Below are positions 1-5,218 of a stretch of 6,105 nt of DNA, in pieces. A model generated the notes under the pieces. That model was not told where the DNA came from and made no database searches. It saw only the letters and a program-made list of their open reading frames with translations. This DNA comes from an uncultured bacterium (lineage in GTDB: Bacteria > Patescibacteriota > Minisyncoccia > CAIUEV01), in assembly GCA_903898335.1 (NCBI GenBank), contig CAIUEV010000120.1, positions 1-6,105 on the forward strand. The letters run 5' to 3'. Position 1 is the stretch's first letter. The number at the start of each line of letters is the position of its first letter. A program made the position numbers and the translations under genes.

Positions 1-1
1 A

Positions 2-43
2 GGTGGCATAAATAAATCAACAGTTCTTCTTTTAATCAGCTAA
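2..43 (+). CDS. Possible C-terminal tail of an upstream gene
   Basis: One + strand frame is open from the window edge and ends in TAA at 41-43, giving a 13-residue tail (GGINKSTVLLLIS). The other two + frames close within the first 15 bases. The stop would lie 9 bases before the start of the sugar dehydrogenase, a spacing like the rest of this operon. Thirteen open codons can easily occur by chance and the peptide is not recognisable, so this is only a hint that the operon begins to the left of the window. Confidence 0.2.
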   Translation, partial: GGINKSTVLLLIS

Positions 44-52
44 AAAAAGAAA

Positions 53-1333
53 ATGCCGAAAATAAAATCGACAGTTACCGTTATCGGTTTGGGTTATGTT
101 GGTCTTCCTTTGGCCTGCTTAATCTCTCAAAAGGGCTATAAAACATACGGTCTCGATCTCAAAGAGGATTCGATAAAGAAGATTAATCAAAAAAAATCGC
201 CCTTCAAAGATGAGCTTATTGCCAAAATATTGCCCAAGATTGATTTGAAGGCGACATCGGATCCGTCCGTCTTGAAAGAAAGCGATTTTGTTATTATCTG
301 TGTACCCACTCCCGTCAATGAAAGGCATCTCCCCGTTTTCAAACCTCTGACTTCGGCCATCGAATCGGTGCTGGAAAATTTTAAAAAGGGAGTCACGGTC
401 GTTGTGGAATCAACAATCAATCCGGGTGTTTGCGAGGAGGTTGTTCTGCCTCTTTTTGAAAAGAAAAATTTAAAAGTCGGTAAGGATTTCTTTTTGGCTC
501 ACTGCCCGGAACGAGTCAACCCCGGTGACCCCAAGTGGAATGTTTCGAATATTAATCGTTGTGTTGGCGGGGTAACCGATAAATGCTTGCAGAAATCCCT
601 TGAATTTTATCGCTCGATTCTCGACGCCACCGTTACCCCAATGAAATCAATCAAGGAGGCGGAAGCGACCAAAACCATCGAAAACGCTTTTCGAGATGTA
701 AATATCGCCTTTGTAAATGAGCTGGCTAAATCGTTTGACCGGATGGGTATCGACCTAAAAGACGTTATTCAAGGTGCTTCTACCAAGCCTTTCGCTTTTA
801 TGGCTCACTACCCCGGTTGTGGCGTCGGCGGGCACTGCATCCCGGTCGATCCTTATTATTTGATTGAGAAAGCGAGAAGAGTCGGCTTTGAGCACGATTT
901 TCTCAAGTTGGCTCGACGTATTAACACCGGCATGCCTCGTTACGCCGTTAAGGTTCTAATCCGCGAGCTCAATGAAATTAAGAAAGCCATTAATGGAACT
1001 CGCGTTGGAGTGCTTGGTGTTTCTTACAAGGCCAATGTGGATGACAACCGAGATGCTCCTTTCTATGAAATTAAAAAGGAATTGTTGGCCAACAAAGCTA
1101 AAGTTGAGATTTTTGATCCTTTCATTCCCAAAGACAGCACCGTCAAATCGCTTGACGAACTTCTAAAAAAATCAGAGGTTTTACTGTTGGTCACCAATCA
1201 TGACGAGTTTAAGAAGGTGACTCCCAAACTGGCGAAAAAATACGGCATAAAATTAATTGTTGACGGTCGTAATTTCCTCCCCAAAGAAGATTTTCTCAAA
1301 GCCGGCATTCGTTACAAAGGTATTGGTCGATAA
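53..1333 (+). CDS. Nucleotide-sugar 6-dehydrogenase (UDP-ManNAc/UDP-GlcNAc dehydrogenase type, WecC/WbpA-like)
   Basis: This cytosolic NAD-dependent enzyme oxidises C6 of a UDP-sugar in two steps, giving the uronic acid used for surface polysaccharides. The 426 residues are full family length. Seen in the sequence: the Rossmann motif GLGYVG at 12-17, CVPTP at 83-87, EST at 119-121, HCPERVNPGD at 150-159, the central helix with K207 and N211, the active-site loop GVGGHCIPVDPYYL at 257-270 with catalytic Cys262, and the C-terminal UDP-binding domain with SYKANVDDNRDAP from 324 and DGRN at 404-407. The HCIPVDPYYL loop, in place of the GGSCFPKD of UDP-glucose dehydrogenases, favours an N-acetyl-hexosamine substrate (UDP-ManNAc or UDP-GlcNAc); which one cannot be told. 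The ATG at 53 puts the Rossmann strand at the usual distance. The leader is A-rich with no good Shine-Dalgarno. A glycosyltransferase follows after 16 bases. Confidence 0.93.
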   Translation: MPKIKSTVTVIGLGYVGLPLACLISQKGYKTYGLDLKEDSIKKINQKKSPFKDELIAKILPKIDLKATSDPSVLKESDFVIICVPTPVNERHLPVFKPLTSAIESVLENFKKGVTVVVESTINPGVCEEVVLPLFEKKNLKVGKDFFLAHCPERVNPGDPKWNVSNINRCVGGVTDKCLQKSLEFYRSILDATVTPMKSIKEAEATKTIENAFRDVNIAFVNELAKSFDRMGIDLKDVIQGASTKPFAFMAHYPGCGVGGHCIPVDPYYLIEKARRVGFEHDFLKLARRINTGMPRYAVKVLIRELNEIKKAINGTRVGVLGVSYKANVDDNRDAPFYEIKKELLANKAKVEIFDPFIPKDSTVKSLDELLKKSEVLLLVTNHDEFKKVTPKLAKKYGIKLIVDGRNFLPKEDFLKAGIRYKGIGR

Positions 1334-1349
1334 TTTTTTAAGCTAAACA

Positions 1350-2288
1350 ATGAATTCAAAATTTGATCTTTCAATTATCGTTCCCCTTCTCAACGAAGAA
1401 GATAATGTAGTTAAGTTACATAAAGAAATCTTGGAGACGCTTTCAAAGACTGATTGGGAGTTTGAGATTATTTTTGTAAACGATGGCAGCTCTGATAAAA
1501 CGCTGGAGAATTGTCTTTCGCTCAAGCCTCTAAAAATAATCGATTTCCGTAAGAATTTCGGTCAAACCGCCTGTCTTGATGCCGGGATCAAAGAAGCGAA
1601 AGGCGAGATTATTATCACCATGGACGGCGATCTGCAAAATGACCCCAAAGATATTCCCGCTTTAGTTAAGAAATTAAAGAAAGATAAGCTGGATGTTGTC
1701 TCCGGCTGGCGCAAGAACCGCAAAGATCCATTTGGTAAAAGATGGATTTCTCGAGGAGCGGAGGTGTTGCGAAAATTTCTCATCAATGACGGCATTCACG
1801 ATTCCGGCTGCACGCTCAAAGCTTATCGTCGAGAGTGTTTCTCTCGAATCAATCTTATGGGAGAAATTCACCGCTTTATTCCTGCAACTTTGGCTATTTC
1901 CGGTTACAAAATCGGGGAAATGGAAGTTAATCACCGACCCCGGATTCATGGCCAGACAAAATATAATTACAAAAGAACCATCAAAGGTTTTTTGGATATG
2001 TTAGGCGTCTGGTTTTGGATGAAATACGCCGGCCGGCCCCTGCATCTTTTTGGAGGCATGGGTCTGCTCTGTTTTTCCTTGGGAAGTTTTGGCCTGATTG
2101 GACTTTTTGTGGCTCGGCTTTTCTTCGAGTTCCCTCTTTCCAATAAGATTTGGCCGATTATTGCCATTTTTTTAATCCTCGTCGGACTGCAACTTTTCAT
2201 TTCCGGATTGATGGCCGATGTTTTGATAAAAAGCTATTACAAGGACAAGAATATGAACTACTCAATTAAAGAAATTATTGAAAGCTAA
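1350..2288 (+). CDS. Polyprenyl-phosphate glycosyltransferase, GT2 family (DPM1/GtrB/ArnC-like), two C-terminal membrane helices
   Basis: It probably moves a sugar from a nucleotide donor to undecaprenyl phosphate at the inner face of the membrane, supplying lipid-linked sugar for surface glycans. The 312 residues show a GT-A domain starting at SIIVPLLNEEDN (8-19), the nucleotide-binding VNDGSSD (43-49), the metal-binding DGD in MDGDLQ (91-96), DSGCTLKAYRR (151-161) and the HGQTKY segment (200-205). Two hydrophobic helices follow, at about 232-258 and 267-293, then a charged cytoplasmic tail. This is the GtrB/ArnC/DPM1 layout. The donor sugar cannot be read from sequence, and a dolichol-phosphate-mannose-synthase type annotation would be equally fair. 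It starts 16 bases after the sugar dehydrogenase and ends 4 bases before the fmt ATG, so co-transcription is likely. No Shine-Dalgarno is visible before the ATG. Confidence 0.9.
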   Translation: MNSKFDLSIIVPLLNEEDNVVKLHKEILETLSKTDWEFEIIFVNDGSSDKTLENCLSLKPLKIIDFRKNFGQTACLDAGIKEAKGEIIITMDGDLQNDPKDIPALVKKLKKDKLDVVSGWRKNRKDPFGKRWISRGAEVLRKFLINDGIHDSGCTLKAYRRECFSRINLMGEIHRFIPATLAISGYKIGEMEVNHRPRIHGQTKYNYKRTIKGFLDMLGVWFWMKYAGRPLHLFGGMGLLCFSLGSFGLIGLFVARLFFEFPLSNKIWPIIAIFLILVGLQLFISGLMADVLIKSYYKDKNMNYSIKEIIES

Positions 2289-2292
2289 GATT

Positions 2293-3273
2293 ATGATTTA
2301 TCGAAAACGATCCTTCTCTCGTTTTAGGATTCTGTTTGCCGGCTCCTCCGATTGGTCGATTGAATTTCTCGATCTTCTAATTAAGAAAAATTTCAAAGTG
2401 GTGGGATTGCTTACTCCACCCGACAAAAAAAGGGGGCGCGGCCAGAAAGTTGTTACATCTCCCATCAAACAATTCGCCTTGGACAATGGACTCCCGGTGT
2501 TCCAACCGGAGAAATTAGGCACGGAAGAATTTATCCAAGAATTAAAAAAATTAAAACCGGACTTGGTTTTTGTCGCTTCTTATGGTAAATTCTTTCCCAA
2601 AAAAATATTGGAGATTCCCGCTTTTGGTTTTCTAAATTTTCATCCTTCAATGTTGCCGGAATTTCGAGGTCCGTCGCCGATTCAAAGCGCTATCCTTTCC
2701 GGAAACAAGACCACCGGATTCAGTTTTATGCGCCTAACGGAAGGTATGGATGACGGTCCGGTAATCTTTCAGAAGGAAGTTCGGATCAAACCTCGCGAGA
2801 CATCGGTGACTCTGGCGGAAAAATTAGTATTTCAAGGAAAAAAAGAACTGATTAAAATTCTCAAGGGCTACCTCGAAGAAAATATTAATTTCCAACCGAA
2901 AAAACAGAAGAAAAAAGGCGTTTCTCTGTCAAAAATGTTTTCCAAGGAGGATGGTCGCATAAATTGGCGAGATGAAACCGCCGAGGAAATTGATCGTAAG
3001 ATTCGCGCCCTCAATCCGCAAATAAATACTTTTTGTTTTTGGGAAAACGAACCAACCCAAAATAGAATTCTTTTACGTAAATCCTTGGGATTTGCCAAAG
3101 ATTTTAATTTGAATTATGGAGAATATAAGTTGTTGCGTCGTAAAAAAAATATCATTTTAGCCATCAAAGCCAAGGAAGGCGTGGTTCTAATCAACAAAGT
3201 CCAGATAGAAGGCAAAAAAGAATGTTCGGCCAATGATTTTTTTCACGGCCATCCAAAAGGAAAAATGATTTAA
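2293..3273 (+). CDS. fmt: Methionyl-tRNA formyltransferase
   Basis: It formylates Met-tRNAfMet using 10-formyl-tetrahydrofolate in the cytosol, for translation initiation. The 326 residues compare with about 315 in Escherichia coli. Seen: FAGSSDWS (15-22), TPPDKKRGRG (41-50), SPIK (56-59), QPEKL (71-75), the catalytic N115 and H117 in LNFHPSMLPEFRG, RGPSPIQ (125-131), and the catalytic Asp153 in EGMDDGPV. The C-terminal tRNA-binding domain has KEDGRINW (218-225), IRALNP (237-242) and VQIEGKKE (303-310). The RGPSPIQ and C-terminal signatures separate it from ArnA-type UDP-sugar formyltransferases, which is worth stating because it follows sugar genes. The ATG at 2293 is preferred. An in-frame TTG at 2278 would overlap the glycosyltransferase by 11 bases and add five residues. 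Even from 2293 the protein carries about ten extra basic residues (YRKRSFSRFR) before the first strand. Confidence 0.92.
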   Translation: MIYRKRSFSRFRILFAGSSDWSIEFLDLLIKKNFKVVGLLTPPDKKRGRGQKVVTSPIKQFALDNGLPVFQPEKLGTEEFIQELKKLKPDLVFVASYGKFFPKKILEIPAFGFLNFHPSMLPEFRGPSPIQSAILSGNKTTGFSFMRLTEGMDDGPVIFQKEVRIKPRETSVTLAEKLVFQGKKELIKILKGYLEENINFQPKKQKKKGVSLSKMFSKEDGRINWRDETAEEIDRKIRALNPQINTFCFWENEPTQNRILLRKSLGFAKDFNLNYGEYKLLRRKKNIILAIKAKEGVVLINKVQIEGKKECSANDFFHGHPKGKMI

Positions 3274-3290
3274 AAGCTCTTTTAAAAACC

Positions 3291-3296
3291 GAGGGG
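3291..3296 (+). promoter_or_regulatory. Shine-Dalgarno sequence of the 97-residue gene
   Basis: GAGGGG lies 8 bases before the ATG at 3305. It is the only clear ribosome-binding site in the window. It supports both the reality of the small gene and its start codon. Confidence 0.7.
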
Positions 3297-3304
3297 AATA
3301 AACA

Positions 3305-3598
3305 ATGAAAATTCCGAAAGTTAAAGATTCAAAAGCAGGAAAATATCTTGCAGAAAAGCTGGAAGAAGGAAAGAAAAAAATTTCCAACCTTCATAATGGT
3401 CCTTGCCCTTGTCATTACTTTACCGGAGACCACTTCGTCAAAAAGGATTGCGACTTGAACAAAAAAGGGCATTGCGCTCTTTGCGGTCAACGATTTGATG
3501 CCGAAGGCGAGCCAATCACCGTCAAAACCGTCCTAAACAAGACGGCTAAAAAGTATCTTTACGATCACCTTTTTTTCTGCCCCAAGGCGGAATTCTAG
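3305..3598 (+). CDS. Small Cys/His-rich protein, putative zinc binder, function unknown
   Basis: I do not recognise this family. The 97-residue protein is lysine-rich, with no signal peptide or membrane segment, so it is probably cytosolic. Residues 1-28 are a basic, probably helical segment. The rest carries clustered metal-ligand candidates: His30, Cys34, Cys36, His37, His43, Cys49, His56, the pair Cys57-x2-Cys60 followed by Gly (a zinc-knuckle pattern, CALCGQRF), and a terminal His88-x3-Cys92. Six Cys and five His could hold one or two zinc ions; nucleic-acid or protein binding is plausible but unproven. The gene starts 31 bases after fmt, has its own strong Shine-Dalgarno and is followed by a terminator, so it is probably the last gene of the + strand transcript. 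It ends in TAG. Reading through that codon would continue 34 codons across the hairpin and into the opposite gene, so TAG is very likely a true stop here. Confidence 0.8.
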   Translation: MKIPKVKDSKAGKYLAEKLEEGKKKISNLHNGPCPCHYFTGDHFVKKDCDLNKKGHCALCGQRFDAEGEPITVKTVLNKTAKKYLYDHLFFCPKAEF

Positions 3599-3646
3599 TC
3601 CCATCTCAAAATCCTCTTTCAATCCCCTTTTATTCCCACCTCAAAA
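3599..3646 (+). repeat. Imperfect 13-base direct repeat between the convergent genes
   Basis: TCCCATCTCAAAA (3599-3611) recurs as TCCCACCTCAAAA (3634-3646) with one mismatch and 22 bases between. The rest of the spacer is pyrimidine-rich. No function is evident and it may be chance in low-complexity sequence. Confidence 0.35.
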
Positions 3647-3651
3647 CGCAA

Positions 3652-3678
3652 AAAGCGACTTTTCCCCAAAGTCGCTTT
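3652..3678. terminator. Bidirectional intrinsic terminator between convergent genes
   Basis: A perfect 11-base-pair inverted repeat, AAAGCGACTTT and AAAGTCGCTTT (3652-3662 and 3668-3678), encloses a 5-base loop TCCCC. Downstream on the + strand is a T-rich stretch (ATTTTCATTCTTTT). On the - strand the hairpin is followed by TTGCGTTTTG, a weaker T tract. The hairpin lies 53 bases after the + strand stop at 3598 and only 4 bases past the - strand stop at 3683, so it fits ending both transcripts, more strongly the + one. Confidence 0.8.
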
Positions 3679-3682
3679 ATTT

Positions 3683-4207
3683 TCATTCTTTTACTATAGC
3701 TAGGACTCGTCTTTGATTTTCGTCTAAACGAATATTAACTTTTGACCCAACTTTTATCTTGTTCCAGTCGGAAGGAGTTTCCTTCATTTCTATGTTCCCG
3801 TTCGGATTTCTTTGAGGATCTTCCATATTTATTTCTACCACCTTAGCGACGTCTGTTCTAAAAATTTGGTACTTAAGGTCTATACTGGCCGGCTGTTTTA
3901 GAATCAGCTCTCTATCGTCAATAGCAACAATTTCTCCCGACGCATAGCCCGGAACTTTATCACCGCTATAAAAAAGCTCTGTTGGCGGTTCATACTTTTT
4001 ATTTAAATTTTCTCCCGATTCTTGCGGTAAAACATCTGCGCTTTTAGTTACATTCTGGTCGTTTGAACTATCTTGAATGCTAGAGCTATTTTCAGGATAT
4101 CCGCTTTTCAATATACTTTTCATTCGCCATTCAAAATATCCGGCAAAGCCTAACATTAAAACAGAAGTGACAACAAGATTTATAAAAATTATTTTTGTTT
4201 TTTCCAT
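3683..4207 (-). CDS. Membrane-anchored extracytoplasmic protein with C-terminal beta-rich domain (DUF5666-like pattern)
   Basis: The family is not firmly recognised. The 174 residues divide into a short basic start, one hydrophobic helix at about 6-25 (signal anchor, with no lipobox Cys), a Ser/Asn/Gln-rich low-complexity linker at about 38-75, and a folded region at about 87-172. That region has the pattern GEIVAIDDRELILKQ ... TDVAKVVEI ... WNKIKVGSKVNIRLDENQRRVLAIV. Alternating strands around a 'D-x-I-x-V-G-x-x-V' element resemble DUF5666/OB-like beta-barrel domains of exported bacterial proteins; this is a pattern match by eye. The likely location is the outer face of the membrane. It starts 18 bases after the larger secreted protein, with an A/T-rich gap and no terminator, so the two are probably co-transcribed. 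No Shine-Dalgarno is visible. It ends in TGA, showing that UGA is a stop in this genome. Confidence 0.8.
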   Translation of the reverse strand: MEKTKIIFINLVVTSVLMLGFAGYFEWRMKSILKSGYPENSSSIQDSSNDQNVTKSADVLPQESGENLNKKYEPPTELFYSGDKVPGYASGEIVAIDDRELILKQPASIDLKYQIFRTDVAKVVEINMEDPQRNPNGNIEMKETPSDWNKIKVGSKVNIRLDENQRRVLAIVKE

Positions 4208-4225
4208 GTTTTATTTCGAAAAATT

Positions 4226-5167
4226 TTAATCATTACAGCAGAGAAATCCCCCTGCTGTCACCCAAGAACTTTGACCTCCTTGACAACCGGCTTCCCAACA
4301 ACCGGCTGACGCATTTGTAAGTGCCATTCCATCAACATGATAACCGTCAGGACAAGCAGCCATCCAGTGAGTTTCCAACCTAATCCAAAAGCAATGTCTG
4401 CGCGGCTCACTCCACGTCGGCCGACAGTCTCCACGAATACAAAGATGGTTGTTTATGTTGGTTAGTTCAAGATTACTCCAACCATTGGGATCAAGATAAT
4501 ATCCACTGTTATTTTCATCATAAAGAACGCCGTTCATAAAAGAATGGCCTCGAATATAGTTATAGTTATTTCCGGGATAGGGGAACCAAGAATCATTACG
4601 AGCTGTATGAAAATAATCACCATATACAGCATTCATATTAGAAGTTCCGTTTGGATCTACATAGTAGCCTCCATTGTTTTGGTCATAAAGACTTGGGGCG
4701 GAAATACTTTTATTCGTACTGGATCCTCTGTCAGTAATACTCTGAAGAGTGTCCATACTAGAAGGAGCAACTACCGGCCAAGCAGATTTGCAATCACCTT
4801 TTATACAAAGACTACTATTAGTATTCACATTGCCGCTAGCATTAATCGATCCATTCACTAAAGCATCATTTCTCACACCCAAGCTGTCTGTTTTAGTTTC
4901 TCCTCTCACATCGAGTTTTGACTCGGGATTGTCAGTACCGATACCGACCAATCCGTAACGAACGATTAGTCCGTGAGCGGCATTGCCGAGATTGAGAATA
5001 AGACCCCCTACTTTGGATTGACCGAAGGCGGAAGAATTGAGAGGAGCGAAGATATTGTTTCCGGGAGGAATGGTGGTTGGTTCGATCCAGGCGTGAGCGG
5101 AAATAAAAACAAAATAAAAAACGCAGAAAAAAAGAGAGAAAACAGTAAATTTTGATTTTATTTTCAT
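4226..5167 (-). CDS. Secreted repeat-containing surface protein, tail-fibre/pilus-tip-adhesin-like, with Cys-rich C-terminus
   Basis: The 313-residue exported protein has a signal peptide at 1-26 with predicted cleavage after AHA. The mature start WIEPTTIPPGNN, followed by APLN, GGLILN (54-59), GLIV (66-69) and VGIGTDNPESKLDVRG (74-89), is an arrangement I know from many Patescibacteria surface proteins, and the VGIGT..P..KLDV piece also occurs in phage tail-fibre and PilV-like sequences. Two duplicated units follow: LCIKGDCKSAW and LCIRGDCRPTW (120-130, 242-252), and YDQNNGGYYVDPNGTSNM and YDENNSGYYLDPNGWSNL (161-178, 216-233). The second is a tail-fibre-type motif. The last 55 residues hold six Cys (259, 272, 290, 295, 310, 311) and many Trp/Gly, suggesting a disulfide-stabilised tip or binding domain. 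An adhesin or pilus-tip role is inference. It lies 51 bases after gltX, with a possible promoter between. Confidence 0.85.
   Translation of the reverse strand: MKIKSKFTVFSLFFCVFYFVFISAHAWIEPTTIPPGNNIFAPLNSSAFGQSKVGGLILNLGNAAHGLIVRYGLVGIGTDNPESKLDVRGETKTDSLGVRNDALVNGSINASGNVNTNSSLCIKGDCKSAWPVVAPSSMDTLQSITDRGSSTNKSISAPSLYDQNNGGYYVDPNGTSNMNAVYGDYFHTARNDSWFPYPGNNYNYIRGHSFMNGVLYDENNSGYYLDPNGWSNLELTNINNHLCIRGDCRPTWSEPRRHCFWIRLETHWMAACPDGYHVDGMALTNASAGCWEAGCQGGQSSWVTAGGFLCCND
4412..4810 (-). repeat. Duplicated LC-I-K/R-GDC unit within the secreted protein
   Basis: Codons 120-130 (4778-4810) and 242-252 (4412-4444) encode near-identical segments, LCIKGDCKSAW and LCIRGDCRPTW. Each has two Cys five residues apart, perhaps a small disulfide loop. 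The first copy comes before the Tyr-rich repeats and the second after them, so the pair brackets the repeat region. Confidence 0.7.
4469..4687 (-). repeat. Two YD-x-NN-x-GYY-x-DPNG-x-SN repeats within the secreted protein
   Basis: Codons 161-178 (4634-4687) and 216-233 (4469-4522) encode the same 18-residue motif with five differences (Q/E, G/S, V/L, T/W, M/L). The motif is like the Tyr-Tyr-x-Asp-Pro repeats of phage tail fibres. The two copies are 37 residues apart, with an aromatic and Asn-rich segment between. Confidence 0.75.
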
Positions 5168-5188
5168 TGCTGGAAATTATTTTCAATT

Positions 5189-5197
5189 ATTTTAGCA
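5189..5197 (-). promoter_or_regulatory. Possible extended -10 promoter for the two secreted-protein genes
   Basis: On the - strand TGCTAAAAT matches an extended -10 element (TG-n-TAtAAT with one change). It lies 21 bases before the ATG at 5167, giving a leader of roughly 15 bases. The -35 position holds only a weak TTTATT. The gap also contains a direct repeat AAAATAATT-G-AAAATAATT and no Shine-Dalgarno. In AT-rich DNA such matches arise by chance, and transcription could instead run through from gltX. Confidence 0.3.
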
Positions 5198-5218
5198 TGG
5201 AAATATTAAGAAATAAAT

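Noticed and set aside
2293..3273. ArnA-type UDP-sugar formyltransferase, suggested by the ArnC-like neighbour.
   Set aside because: RGPSPIQ, TPPDKKRGRG, the KEDGRINW segment and the full C-terminal tRNA-binding domain fit Met-tRNA formyltransferase better.
3271..3284. Inverted repeat TAAAAG-CT-CTTTTA just after fmt, as a possible terminator.
   Set aside because: The loop is only two bases, the stem is nearly all A/T, and no T tract follows; it is not a credible terminator.
3599..3703. Readthrough of the TAG at 3596-3598, giving a 34-codon extension and evidence for amber recoding.
   Set aside because: The extension would run through the terminator hairpin and into the 3' end of the opposite gene, and its sequence shows no protein-like character.
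4544..4861. Open + strand frame of 105 codons opposite the secreted protein.
   Set aside because: It is antisense to a gene with a clear signal peptide and conserved motifs, has no ribosome-binding site, and its translation is low-complexity Ile/Ser/Thr sequence.
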